Part shown: positions 44,150 to 56,300 of the stretch, piece after piece
Layout: every line of letters begins with the position of its first letter
Numbering within the stretch: position 1 is the first letter of the stretch
DNA from: Bolinopsis microptera
Lineage: Eukaryota; Ctenophora; Tentaculata; Lobata; Bolinopsidae
DNA length: 64,000 bases
NCBI RefSeq assembly: GCF_026151205.1
Contig: NC_087080.1
Span: forward strand, 1,351,879 to 1,415,878
Reading direction: 5' to 3'
Made by a program: the position numbers and the translations under genes
Notes under the pieces: generated by a model
What the model saw: the letters and a program-made list of their open reading frames with translations, nothing else
What the model was told of the DNA's origin: nothing
Databases searched by the model: none

Positions 44150-44869
44150 TTAGTGACTGTATCCTCACGTAACATTCAGATCCTGTAACATATGAACAGG
44201 GAGATTCGTCTCTAAACAAATCGAACAAGTAACTATCACAAGATTATTTTCCCAGTGCACAGCTATGATAACAAAGACAAAAGAAACACAATGAAGTAGG
44301 TTAAGAACACCACAATATAACAATCATACTAACAACAGAATTAAATTTTTCTGACGACGGGCAGCCCAGAGTGCTCCGTGATCCGCAACGAGCGACCACT
44401 TGTAATAGGTGTTAATGTCACGTGACGGCTGATCCGTTCCAATTACAAACAGGACGAGTCCAGCAGATCGATATCGTGTGTTTACTTCCCTTATCTTTAT
44501 TTGACCCTGCTGTTCACATTGTTTATCTCTACCAACATCTCGTCTTGGCAAGGTCCGCGTGCAATACTCCTGCACCCGGTAAACAAACGCCCATAATTAC
44601 GTCACGAACTTGAAATAGTGTGGATTGTTGTACTTATATAACCGTGCCCATTGCCCACGTACAATACAAACTGTGGGGGGGGGGGGTTTAAGATAGACAA
44701 CCGACCTTGATATTGTGTTGGTCGCTCCTCCAACTGACTGGTGATGCAAACACCGTCCATCATGACGGAACATTAACAAATTATTTACGCACTATTTCTA
44801 TGGGCTGGTGAGACATTTAGTTTTGACATTTTTTCAGCGCTTTTAGACAAATTCTTCATCAACGACCTC

Positions 44870-45100
44870 TAGACAAATCATAGACGCTTTCTTACATTTT
44901 TTGCCCTTTTGGCCCTTTTTTGGCACTTTTGGCGCTTTTTTTTGGACATTTTTTTTGACGCTTTATTGCGCGCTTTTTTGGCAGCTTTTTTTCGGCACTT
45001 TTTTGGAGATTTTTGGCGCATTTTGGCACTTTTTGGGCTATACTTATTGACGCTTATTGACGCCTTTTTTTTGAAACTTTTTGACGCTTTTTGAGAACAT
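44870..45100. repeat. T-rich TTTTTGGCGC low-complexity tract
   Basis: Irregular repeats of TTTTTTGGCRCTTTT; the apparent frame across it is an artefact. Confidence 0.85.
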
Positions 45101-45224
45101 AATTACATAATCAAATGTAATTACACACTGTACTCTACACTCATATTTGAATACTAATTACAGTGTGCATTTTCTAGTATTCTTATTCGGCAAATTGCAA
45201 TCAAGTTATATAACTATAGTAATC

Positions 45225-45925
45225 ATGAGCCTCCTCCTCCTTCCTCTCCCTCCTCCCACATCCATCCCAGGGTCCCCCACCTCCTGCCTCCTATCCTCCC
45301 ATCCTTATCCCCTCCTCCTCTCAGAACCTCCTCCTCCCCCTCAAGGGTCCTCATCCTCCTAGCCTCCCTCCCAGTCCCGTCCTCCTCGCTCCTCATCATC
45401 ACTCATCTGTCCTCCTCCTGATCCTCCTCCTCATCAGTCCCTTTTCCCTCAGTCCTCCTCAGTCTTCCTCCACCTCCTCAGTTTCTCCTCCACAATCCTC
45501 CTCTTAGTCACCTCCTCTTCCCAGTTCTTCTCATAACCTCCTCCTCCTCATCCCCCCACCTCATCCTCACTAGTCCTCCCTCCTCCTCATCATCAGTGCT
45601 CCTCCCTCCTCCTTCAAGTAGGGGGACCAAAACGACAAATATGTAAATTAGCATTTAGTTGCTTCCCCTCCTCCGTCCCCCCCCCCCCCATCCTCCTCCT
45701 ACGTCCTCCTCCTCAGTCCCTCCTCCTCAGTCCGCCTCCTCCTCCTCTCTTCTTATTCCCCTCCTAATCCTCCTCCTTGCTCTCATCAACCTCCTCCTCA
45801 GTCCTCCTCCTCTTCCTTAGTCCTCCTCCTCCTCCTTTTCTTCATCAGTCCTCCTCCTCTCTTCCTCATAATCGTCCTCGTCCTCGTTGTCCTCCTCAGT
45901 CTTCACGCGCGACCTCTTCCCTCCT
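45225..45925. repeat. CCTCCT pyrimidine tract
   Basis: About 700 bases of CCTCCTCCTC-type sequence with AGTCCTC and ATCC interruptions, in the spacer of the inverted repeat. Confidence 0.92.
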
Positions 45926-46878
45926 AGTCGTCTCAATACGAATAAGATGTATCTGCTGTAAGACAGCAGCTTGTGTAGCCAAAGCCTGTCTTAGACCTAG
46001 TTTAAATTTAACCTCGTTTCCCTTTTTTGCAGATGTAGTGCTGCTTCGTGTTAATATTTATTTCAACCGTTAATAGTGGTAAATTTATTTACTTTTGTTA
46101 TAACTTCCCCTTCCACCTAAAATTAAATGAATGAAAATTCTACCTGTATAATTAACTGGCAATATTTAGCTGGTACCGTACATAATCGTACGTATTTTTT
46201 GTCACATTTTTTTAAGGGAGGTGGGCGACAGTGATTTTTTTTAAATGACCAAGGTTCAACTTAAATAAAATAAAAAATTATGTTAATATTCAGTTCATGA
46301 CTAGTACGAATAAGTTCCTACAATCCCCCCCGCCCCCCCCCCCCCCCAACCGTATTGTCATTGTACATGGCCTGTGGGCACGGTTACATATAACGATCAC
46401 GATTACACAAATTCCTAGTTTCTGCATGACGTAATCATGGCGTGTGTACTAGCGGTGAAGAAATAGGAGCACCTTGAAATTGCAAGCTGTGGTAGAGAAA
46501 CTCAATGATGAACAAAGGGTCAAATTACAGATAAGAAAGGTAAACAGAAGATAAAATATCCCGTCTGCTGACTCGTCCTGTATGTAATTGGACGGGATCA
46601 GCGTCACGTGACATAACACCTCTATTACAAGTGGTCACCCGTTGAGATCAAGGTAGCAACATCAGGGCTGCCCGTCGTCAAATAAATATTAATTCAGTTG
46701 TTAGTATGATTGTTATATTGTGGTGTTTCGGAACCTACCGTCATTGTGGTATCTTTTGACTTTGTTATCATGCTGAGCTCTGGAAATTGAGATAGTAACT
46801 GTCGTTTGTTAAGAGAACGAACTCCCTAGTTCATATGTTACAGGATTCAAGAACGTTCGTGAGGAACAGTCACCAAAT

Positions 46879-47395
46879 AAAATGTATGGGATCAGTCTCA
46901 TCCTCCGACCACTATACATCCGTAAGTGAAAGTCTGTAGCCGTGAATAAGAACCAACCATGAGCAATTGCATGGCTCCGGACACTGATCAGTATTTGAAT
47001 GGTATTGTGTATCTAATATTTTTCGGAACGCTATCTGTATTTGAGAGACAATTTTATGGATTTATAAAAAAATTTTACCTTTTCCCCCCCTTTAAAATTT
47101 TTATTTATTCTTGTTTTTCACACTTCAATATATTCATTATTTGTTTCACACTTCATATTTCATAATTTTATTACTAGGTGAAGGTGACGTGATAGAGACT
47201 TTGGGCGGCACATAACCCTCGTGTTTCAAAAGTTGTCCTCTGTACTTGTTTCACTGACCACGCTTTATAGCATTTATACATTTCGCCCATTTTAATATGT
47301 TTGTTCGACTGCTGTACATTTGTATATTTGCTATTTTGTAAAAGTGTTCCAAATCAATCAACGTCATCATCCCTACTTGATGACGTCATCAAATT
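46879..47395. other. AT-rich intergenic DNA
   Basis: No gene recognised. Confidence 0.4.
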
Positions 47396-47397
47396 AA

Positions 47398-47865
47398 GTG
47401 TTTGTTAAAACTTGATTTTTGACAAAATTACAACTTTTCAAACTGATTTTAACACCATTAAGGTGTATTTTATTCAAAATTAGAGGGCATATTGAAGTTA
47501 GATAATGTTTAAGCATCTGAAAATCTACCGAAAGTTTATCTAGCTTGCTCCTTCATAAAGATATTCGTCATGAAAGTTTGTGCTTTTTAAAGTATTATTT
47601 TATAAAAACGTCCAATTTTGCGATTAAAACTTATTTTTGACAAAATAACAACTTCCAAACTGGATATTTAACACCATTAAGGAGTAATATTATCAAAATT
47701 TGAGGGCATAATGAAAGTTAGATAATTGTTAAGAATTCGGAAATCACCGGAAAGTTTTTATACTTGCTCCTTCATAAAGATTTCGTCATTGAAGTTTGTC
47801 TTTTTTATGGGGGGCCTTTTTTTTTTAATTGAAGAATTATTTTATTAAAACGTAATTTTGCGATT
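47398..47865. repeat. Diverged direct duplication, about 225 bp x 2
   Basis: Both halves contain TTTTTGACAAAAT, AACACCATTAAGG, GAGGGCATA, TTGCTCCTTCATAAAGAT and TTTGCGATTA in the same order (about 47400-47625 and 47626-47860). Confidence 0.85.
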
Positions 47866-48994
47866 AGTTTTCTCTGTGGTTGGGCCATGCCCATGAGTTG
47901 TGGAAGCTCAGTTCTGAAAAATTGCTAAATCACTGAAAATTGCTTGTTTCCGTCATTTTCTAGTCGACTTTGAGTGCCGTTATGATTACAGTTCTTCTTG
48001 AAATACTTTGAAACTTTGCAGGCTTATCAAACTATAATATAAAACAAATACAATGAAAAAATTTACGGCATTCAGTATAAGATGCCCACGCAACGTCCGC
48101 TCAAAGTTTGCACGTGCAAGGTGAGAATTTTTGCTCATTCGGTGATATTCCAACAAATTCTGCTTTGCCAACGACAGATTAATGTCATTATATATGAATT
48201 AAATGCCAACTTGAATGAGTATGAAGTGGCATCTTCAGTCAGAGATCGACCGATAAGCTTTACCTCAACACAGGAAATTTTTTAAAGGAAAATTTCGAAT
48301 CGTTGAAACTTCCTCCTTATTAAATGAAGATCTCAGTTTAATATTTCAACTTTGTCTATATAAAGTACCCTGACATTTATAATCAAAAAGAGATGAATAT
48401 ATGACCAAACCCATAATCATGGTGTAGTAGAGGCTCTTACGGGCAAAAAGACGTGTTTACTGCTACGATTTTTAGAGAGAACCTACGCTGAATTGGACAC
48501 AATAGTATGTGTCTAAGGATCGATTAATATGTTTAAGAAAGTATTAAATTTGGCCATATAGTCACGTGCTATACCAATGCGCGTTTTTAAACTTTGACTG
48601 TCGATTACTCTAAGGCAAATAGAGTAATTCTATTCATATTTTTGTCAGCAATAAGACACATATTTTTCTAATTAGGTGTGAATAGAGCTAAACGGACATA
48701 ATCTCGCTGAGTTATAGCGTTTGAAATATATGATGAACGCGCGTGCCAATTGATATACAACTAAAGTGCTTTTGCGCGTAGTGCGCGTCGAAATTTGCAA
48801 TAAAACGCTTGCGGAGTGACAATAATCAACTTCGATAAATTATAAGAAGTGGGGTAGGGTTCTCCGGAAAGGATAATTTAGGCAACCCCGATGTGACTAT
48901 TTTGTTGGGTTGATTTAAAACAACTGCAAAAAAATTATTCAAACTTCACGGCAAAAAACGTCAAAATTTAACCACTTTTTTGGATTTTAACTTA
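47866..48994. other. Intergenic DNA
   Basis: No exon or repeat family recognised. Confidence 0.4.
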
Positions 48995-48996
48995 CC

Positions 48997-49825
48997 TCCC
49001 CCTCCCCATTTAGTTGTTACTCCCGCCCTGTAAGTCACTTTAAATTTAAACACAGTGTAGAAATTACATTATTACGCTCCCCCTCCCCATTTAGTTGTTA
49101 CTCCCGCCCTGTAAGTCACTTTAAATTTAAACACAGTGTAGAAATTACATTATTACGCTCCCCTTCCCCATTTAGTTGTTATTCCTGCCCTGTAAGTCAC
49201 TTTAAATTTAAACACAGTGTAGAAATTACATTATTACGCTCCCCCTCCCTATTTAGTTGTTACTCCTGCCCTGTAAGTCACATTAAATTTAAACACAGTG
49301 TAGAAATTACATTATTACGCTCCCCTCCCCATTTAGTTGTTACTCCCGCCCTGTAAGTCACTTTAAATTTAAACACAGTGTAGAAATTACATTATTACGC
49401 TCTCCCTCCCATCTAGTTGTTACTCCTGTCCTGTAAGTCACTTTAAATTCAAACACATTGTAGAAATTACATTATTACGCTCCCCCCCCTCCCCCCCCCC
49501 CCATTTAGTTGTTACTCCTGCCCTGTAAGTCACTTTAAATTTAAACACAGTGTAGAAATTACATTATTACGCTCCCCCTCCCTATTTAGTTGTTACTCCT
49601 GCCCTGTAAGTATCCTTAAATTCAAACATAGTGTAGAAATTACATCATTACGCTTCCCCCCCCCCCCCCCCCATTTAGTTGTTACTCCTGCCCTGTAAGT
49701 CACTTTAAATTCAAACACATTGTAGAAATTACATTATTACGCTCCCCCCTCCCCCCCCCCCCCCCATTTAGTTGTTACTCCTGCCCTGTAAGTCACTTTA
49801 AATTTAAACACAGTGTAGAAATTAC
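48997..49825. repeat. 81-bp satellite, left block, about 10 copies
   Basis: Unit contains TTTAGTTGTTACTCCTGCCC, TGTAAGTCACTTTAAATTTA and AACACAGTGTAGAAATTACA, with a variable poly-C stretch. It stops at the LINE and resumes in phase after it, so this is one array split by insertion. Confidence 0.96.
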
Positions 49826-52800
49826 CCCTTGGTTAAGGGGTTTTCCAAACTCCAGGGGCTCGTGAAGTGTCTTACACAACCTCTCCGAGCCCAAGATCCG
49901 TAGTGCGTGGTGAAGAGCCACACCCTTCTCGAGGTGCCACTGTTAAGCTTAGTAGCCTGTTCTGGGTGATTCCAGTTAAAACAGGTGAACGGTAACAGAA
50001 CACTGCGGCTCTAGACCAGTACAGGTCGAAAAATATAACCGGGACATCTGTCTCGTTAGGACTGCATGCAGTTCATCGGGTGCGAAGGGCCAGCATCCCT
50101 TCCACCTCAAATAACAACGCTACTGAAACAACACACACATCAAATGGACGGAGTGCTACTTCCAATTCAAGGACGGATGGTTCCAGCATGACGGAGGCTG
50201 GGCAAAGCCTACGGGACCCCAGTCGCCTGATGAGAAGAGGGGGTACTCGTCATCCGACCAGATTTATTAGTCAACAGATCATCCATGTTGACCCTGCTTC
50301 CAACAAATCCAATCCAGTAAATTATTGCAAACAGTTTTTACGTTTTGGAACATGGAACGTTCTATCTCTTGTCAGCTCATCTACACAGCTCTACCAACTT
50401 AGTAAAAACATTGATCAGTACAGATTGGATCTTTTGGGGATCACCGAGACTCACATGCCTGGATCTGGCACCACTCTACTGGACAATGGCAGTCTACTCA
50501 TCCATTCCGGTAGAGTCGACGGGATCAAGAGACAGGGAGTCGGTCTCAGTCTTTCAAAACGAATCAGAAACTCCCTGATATCGTTCACTCCCACATCGGA
50601 GCGGGTTTTAACTGCTAGGCTGCATAGTAAGCAAATCAACATCTCTGTTGTTGTGGCCTATGCTCCAACTGAGGGTGCAGAGGAGAGTGAGAAAGATAAG
50701 TTTTATAGGACACTCACAGATACATTTGATGGGCTACCTCGTCACGATATCAAGTTACTGCTCGGCGATTTTAATGCAAAAGTAACATCAGGCAGATATG
50801 GAAGTGAAGCGGTCATCGGTGGGGAATCACTCCATAGCTCATCAAATGACAACGGGACAAGACTTGTGGATTTCTGTGCGACGAACCAGCTTGTCATCGG
50901 GGGAACTCTCTTCGAGCACAAGAACATTCACAAGGGAACATGGCGGTCCCCCAACGGGCTCACCGTCAATCAGATAGATCATATCTGCATTGGAAAGCGG
51001 TTTCGTCAGTCACTTTTTGATGTTAGGGTATGTCGCGGGGCAGACATCGGCTCCGATCATTATCTGGTTCTAGGACTGCTGAAAATCAAACTTCAGTCAG
51101 TGACAAAGATCAACGCCAACAGGCCCAATGTGCCTGCCATTGAGCGCCTGAGGGATAGTACTACGGTTTTAGAGTACAATGTGGCTCTTCAAAACCGATT
51201 TGCAAGTCTGGATAGTGAGGTCGACCTCGAGGATATGTGGCGTAATCTCAGTCAGACCGTCACTGATGTCTCACTGGAGGTACTAGGCAAAAGACCCCGG
51301 AAGGCAAAGGAGCAACACCTGTCACGGAAGACCAAGGATTTATTGACTCAGCGGGCACGGTTTAAGCGCAAAGACCCAAACTCGGACACTAACAGGTCAG
51401 AGTATTCTAAACTTAATAAGTTAGTCAAGAAAAGCAGCAAGCTAGACGACAATAACTGGGCAGTTAGAGTAGCTACTGATCTTGAGGAAGCAGCGAGCAA
51501 AGGTCAGCAGCGTGAGGTATGGGCAAAGATCAAGAAGATCTCTGGTAAGAACAAGAAGCCTCAAGCATCTTGTGTCCGGGACAAGGACGGTAGGAAGATC
51601 ACGGATCCCCAACAGCAGAGGGATAGGTGGAAGGAGCACTTTACTGAACTTCTGAACCCCCCATCATCAAGTGTCAACCTTGCCGACCTTGATACAGTAC
51701 CACCCCAACCCCACTTTAACTCTCTCTCTTGTTCGGATGGACCACCCACCAGAGACGAGATTAGTTATTCCCTGACAAAGCTTAAGAACAACAAAAGCCC
51801 AGGAGTGGACGGGATAACTAACGAGCAACTGAAGTATGGTGCGAGTGCTCTAGTTGATCAACTAGAGTGTCTATTCAAGAAAGTGTGGGAAGAAGAGACT
51901 GTTCCTGAAGATTGGTTAAAGGGTGTGATCATTGTTATTGGGAAGAAAGGAGACACTTCAGTCTGCGGGAACAACAGAGGGATCACCTTAAGGTCTACAG
52001 CATCCAAGCTTTTTCAGATGATTCTTCTTAAGCGGTTACATGCTGGTATGGAGTGTCTCCTCAGGGAGAATCAGTGCGGATTTAGACAGAACCGCTCATG
52101 TATTGATCAGATTTATTCTCTCCGAACTATTATTCATAACTGTCTTGAGTTTAACATTCCTCTTTACATTAATTTTGTGGATTTCAAGGCAGCGTTCGAT
52201 TCTATCAGAAGGGACTTTATTTGGTGCAGTATGAGACACTATGGGCTGCCTGAAAAATATGTCAGAATATTTCAGTCATTTTTTGGGGGTACCATGAGTG
52301 CCGTGAGGGTTAATGGGGAGCTGACAGACTGGTTTGATGTTAACTCAGGCACAGGTCAGGGTGACATTCAAGCACCTCCTGTCTTTAATTTCTGCCTAAA
52401 CTTTTCTGCATTTCTGGCTGAGACCAACAAGATCATCAGTCAAGGTGCAGTGCTGCAGAAAGAGATGAAGACGGTCGAGGAAAAGGTCATTCTGGACACC
52501 GATTATGCTGATGACATGGCTATTATGGACAACTCAGGGGAAGGCCTGCAGGAATCAACTGATCTATTAGTTCATTACAGCTCCTACGCTGGGCTCAGAA
52601 TAAATGCAAAGAAGACCCAATGCATGGCTGTAAGCAAGTGCGCCTCCCAGCGACCTTTCATCAAGGATGATTGTATTGAGCTGTCGGTTGAGGGTGAACC
52701 CGTCGAGCAGGTTAGCAACTTTGTCTACCTGGGTGCAACTATTAGTGGGGATGGGACAATCAACAGAGACCTGGATGTCCGTATCCAGAAGGCTAATGGC

Positions 52801-53374
52801 GCCTTTCATCAGCTCTGGAACATTTGGAATAGCAGAACTATAAAGACTCCAACCAAGATCAGGATCTATAGGGCTGCTGTCCTCACCATCTTGTTGTATG
52901 GAGCTGAAGTCTGGAACACCACCAAAAAGCAGATGAAACGTTTCGAGGTTTTCCATCAAACCTCCTTGAGAAGGATCCTTAGGATTAAATGGTTCTTTCA
53001 TGTAACCAACGACGAAGTTCTTAGGAGGGCTGGCATCAAGTCAGTTGAGACTTTCATCAGTGCTGCCAGGCTACGTTGGTATGGACATGTAGTTAGAATG
53101 CCAGACTCTAGACTACCGAGGTTTCTGTTGAACTGGAAGCCAAACTATGGAAAGAGGTCAAGGGGCAGACCCCGTAAGAACTGGAAGTCCTGCGTACTCG
53201 AAGATGCTGCTAAGTTTACAGGTGTTGAAAACATCGACAACGACACAACAGAAGCTATGGCTACCAACCGAGTACAGTGGAGACATATGTTACGCCGCCA
53301 ACGCGATGTGTGTGATGCAGGCCACTCCAACGACTAGGAGGAGACCTTACCATGTAACATGTAACATGTATGTA
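49826..53374 (+). mobile_element. Full-length RTE-like LINE with 12-bp target duplication
   Basis: A 3.55-kb insertion in the satellite. TGTAGAAATTAC is duplicated exactly at 49814-49825 and 53375-53386. The 3' end is a short ATGTA-type repeat rather than poly-A, as in RTE-clade elements. A 5' region of about 360 bases precedes the coding frame. It looks intact and recent. Confidence 0.93.
50188..53337 (+). CDS. LINE polyprotein: AP endonuclease plus reverse transcriptase
   Basis: About 1,049 codons from the first in-frame ATG (50188); the frame is open further upstream to about 49997 without ATG. The N-terminus is Ser/Thr/Asn-rich. The APE-type endonuclease begins RFGTWNVLSL and has LLGITETHM, AYAPTEG, LLGDFNAKV, NQIDHICIG and GSDHYLV, so all the catalytic motifs I can name are present. 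The reverse transcriptase has NNKSPGVDGITNEQLKYG, ITLRSTASKLF, FVDFKAAFDS (catalytic Asp), GTGQGDIQAPPVFNF and TDYADDM (catalytic YADD, near 52504). The C-terminal region has FVYLGATISGDG, LLYGAEVW and RLRWYGHVVRMP. It resembles the RTE-type proteins often labelled craniofacial-development-protein-2-like. It nicks the target and copies its RNA in the nucleus. No stop or frameshift was seen, so it may be active. Confidence 0.93.
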   Translation: MTEAGQSLRDPSRLMRRGGTRHPTRFISQQIIHVDPASNKSNPVNYCKQFLRFGTWNVLSLVSSSTQLYQLSKNIDQYRLDLLGITETHMPGSGTTLLDNGSLLIHSGRVDGIKRQGVGLSLSKRIRNSLISFTPTSERVLTARLHSKQINISVVVAYAPTEGAEESEKDKFYRTLTDTFDGLPRHDIKLLLGDFNAKVTSGRYGSEAVIGGESLHSSSNDNGTRLVDFCATNQLVIGGTLFEHKNIHKGTWRSPNGLTVNQIDHICIGKRFRQSLFDVRVCRGADIGSDHYLVLGLLKIKLQSVTKINANRPNVPAIERLRDSTTVLEYNVALQNRFASLDSEVDLEDMWRNLSQTVTDVSLEVLGKRPRKAKEQHLSRKTKDLLTQRARFKRKDPNSDTNRSEYSKLNKLVKKSSKLDDNNWAVRVATDLEEAASKGQQREVWAKIKKISGKNKKPQASCVRDKDGRKITDPQQQRDRWKEHFTELLNPPSSSVNLADLDTVPPQPHFNSLSCSDGPPTRDEISYSLTKLKNNKSPGVDGITNEQLKYGASALVDQLECLFKKVWEEETVPEDWLKGVIIVIGKKGDTSVCGNNRGITLRSTASKLFQMILLKRLHAGMECLLRENQCGFRQNRSCIDQIYSLRTIIHNCLEFNIPLYINFVDFKAAFDSIRRDFIWCSMRHYGLPEKYVRIFQSFFGGTMSAVRVNGELTDWFDVNSGTGQGDIQAPPVFNFCLNFSAFLAETNKIISQGAVLQKEMKTVEEKVILDTDYADDMAIMDNSGEGLQESTDLLVHYSSYAGLRINAKKTQCMAVSKCASQRPFIKDDCIELSVEGEPVEQVSNFVYLGATISGDGTINRDLDVRIQKANGAFHQLWNIWNSRTIKTPTKIRIYRAAVLTILLYGAEVWNTTKKQMKRFEVFHQTSLRRILRIKWFFHVTNDEVLRRAGIKSVETFISAARLRWYGHVVRMPDSRLPRFLLNWKPNYGKRSRGRPRKNWKSCVLEDAAKFTGVENIDNDTTEAMATNRVQWRHMLRRQRDVCDAGHSND

Positions 53375-56300
53375 TGTAGAAATTACATTATTACGCTCTC
53401 CCTCCCATCTAGTTGTTACTCCTGTCCTGTAAGTCACTTTAAATTCAAACACATTGTAGAAATTACATTATTACGCTCCCCCCCTCCCCCCCCCCATTTA
53501 GTTGTTACTCCTGCCCTGTAAGTCACTTTAAATTTAAACACAGTGTAGAAATTACATTATTACGCTCCCCCTCCCTATTTAGTTGTTACTCCTGCCCTGT
53601 AGGTCACTTTAAATTTAAACACAGTGTAGAAATTACATTATTACGCTCTCCCTCCCTATTTAGTTGTTACTCCTGCCCTGTAAGTCACTTTAAATTACAT
53701 TATTACGCTCCCTCCCCATCTAGTTGTTACTCCTGCCCTGTAAGTCACTTTAAATTTAAACACAGTGTAGAAATTACATTATTACGCTCCCCCTCCCTAT
53801 TTAGTGGTTACTCCTGCCCTGTAAGTCACATTAAATTTAAACACAGTGTAGAAATAACTTTATTACGCTCCCCCTCCCTATTTAGTTGTTACTCCTGCCC
53901 TGTAAGTAACTTTAAATTTAAACACAGTGTAGAAATTACATTATTACGCTCTCCCTCCCTATTTAGTTGTTACTCCTGCCCTGTAAGTAACTTTAAATTT
54001 AAACACAGTGTAGAAATTACATTATTACGCTCCCCCTCCCCATATTCTAGTTGTTACTCCTGCCCTGTAAGTCACATTAAATTTAAACACAGTGTAGAAA
54101 TTACATCATTACACTCCCCCTCCCCATCTAGTTGTTACTCAGCTGCCCTGTAAGTAACTTTAAATTTAAACACAGTGTAGAAATTACATCATTACGCTCC
54201 CTCCCCATCTAGTTGTTACTCCTGCCCTGTAAGTCACTTTAAATTTAAACACGGTGTAGAAATTACATTATTACGCTCCCCCTCCCTATTTAGTTGTTAC
54301 TCCTGCCCTGTAAGTCACATTAAATTTAAACACAGTGTAGAAATTACATTATTACGCTCCCTCCCCATCTAGTTGTTACTCCTGCCCTGTAAGTCACTTT
54401 AAATTTAAACACATTGTAGAAATTACATTATTACGCTCCCCCTCCCTGTTTAGTTGTTACTCCTGCCCTGTAAGTCACATTAAATTTAAACACAGTGTAG
54501 AAATAACTTTATTACGCTCCCCCTCCCTATTTAGTTGTTACTCCTGCCCTGTAAGTCACTTTAAATTTAAACACAGTGTAGAAATTACATTATTACGCTC
54601 CCCCTCCCTATTTAGTTGTTACTCCCTGCCCTGTAAGTAACTTTAAATTTAAACACAGTGTAGAAATTACATCATTACACTCCCTCCCCATCTAGTTGTT
54701 ACTCCTGCCCTGTAAGTCACTTTAAATTTAAACACAGTGTAGAAATTACATTATTACGCTCCCCCTCCCTATTAGTTGTTACTCCTGCCCTGTAAGTCAC
54801 ATTAAATTTAAACACAGTGTAGAAATTACATTATTACGCTCCCCTCCCCATTTAGTTGTTACTCCTGCCCTGTAAGTAACTTTAAATTTAAACACAGTGT
54901 AGAAATTACATTATTACGCTCTCCCTCCCTATTTAGTTGTTACTCCTGCCCTGTAAGTAACTTTAAATTTAAACACAGTGTAGAAATTACATTATTACGC
55001 TCCCCTCCCAATTTAGTTGTTACTCCTGCCCTGTAAGTCACTTTAAATTTAAACACAGTGTAGAAAAAACTTTATTACGCTCCCCCTCCCCATATAGTTG
55101 TTACTCCTGCCCTGTAAGTCACCTTAAATTTAAACACAGTGTATAAATAACTTTATTACGCTCCCCCTCCCCCATCTAGTTGTTACTCCTGCCCTGTAGT
55201 CACATTAAATTTAAACAACAGTGTAGAAATAACTTCATTACGCTCCCCCTCCCCATTTAGTTGTTACTCCTGCCCTGTAAGCTACTTTAGATTTAAACAC
55301 AGTGTAGAAATTACATTATTACGCCCCCCCCTCCCCATCTAGTTGTTACTCCTGCCCTGTAAGCTACTTTAGATTTAAACACAGTGTAGAAATTACATTA
55401 TTACGCTCCCCCTCCTCATCTAGTTGTTACTCCTGCCCTGTAAGTCACTTTAAATTTAAACACAGTGTAGAAATTACATTATACGCTCCCCCTCCCTATT
55501 TAGTTGTTACTCCTTGCCCTGTAAGTCACATTAAATTTAAACACAGTGTAGAAATTACATTATTACGCTCCCCTCCCCATTTAGTTGTTACTCCTGCCCT
55601 GTAAGTAACTTTAAATTTAAACACAGTGTAGAAATTACATTATTACGCTCTCCCTCCCTATTTAGTTGTTACTCCTGCCCTGTAAGTAACTTTAAATTTA
55701 AACACAGTGTAGAAATTACATTATTACGCTCCCCCCCCTATTTAGTTGTTACTCCTGCCCTGTAAGTCACTTTAAATTTAAACACAGTGTAGAAAAAACT
55801 TTATACGCTCCCCCTCCCCATATAGTTGTTACTCCTGCCCTGTAAGTCACCTTAAATTTAAACACAGTGTATAAATAACTTTATTACGCTCCCCCTCCCC
55901 ATCTAGTTGTTACTCTGCCCTGTAAGTCACATTAAATTTAAACACAGTGTAGAAATAACTTCATTACGCTCCCCCTCCCCATTTAGTTGTTACTCCTGCC
56001 CTGTAAGCTACTTTAGATTTAAACACAGTGTAGAAATTACATTATTACGCCCCCCCCTCCCCATCTAGTTGTTACTCCTGCCCTGTAAGCTACTTTAGAT
56101 TTAAACACAGTGTAGAAATTACATTATTACGCTCCCCCTCCTCATCTAGTTGTTACTCCTGCCCTGTAAGTCACTTTAAATTTAAACACAGTGTAGAAAT
56201 TACATTATTACGCTCCCCCTCCCTATTTAGTTGTTACTCCTGCCCCTGTAAGTCACATTAAATTTAAACACAGTGTAGAAATTACATTATTACGCTCCCC

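Larger units (their letters stand above)
44150..46878. repeat. Large inverted repeat, arms about 540 bp
   Basis: The left arm 44150-44685 and right arm 46326-46878 are inverted copies, imperfect. Shared phrases include ACACCACAATATAACA, GACGACGGGCAGCCC, GTCACGTGAC and CCTGTAACATATGAAC. Both arms end inwardly in a G or C homopolymer. The 1.6-kb spacer is mostly low complexity. No gene is seen in the arms. Confidence 0.8.

Noticed and set aside
44909..45362. Short hydrophobic and Pro-rich frames
   Set aside because: Lie in T-rich and CCTCCT low-complexity DNA.
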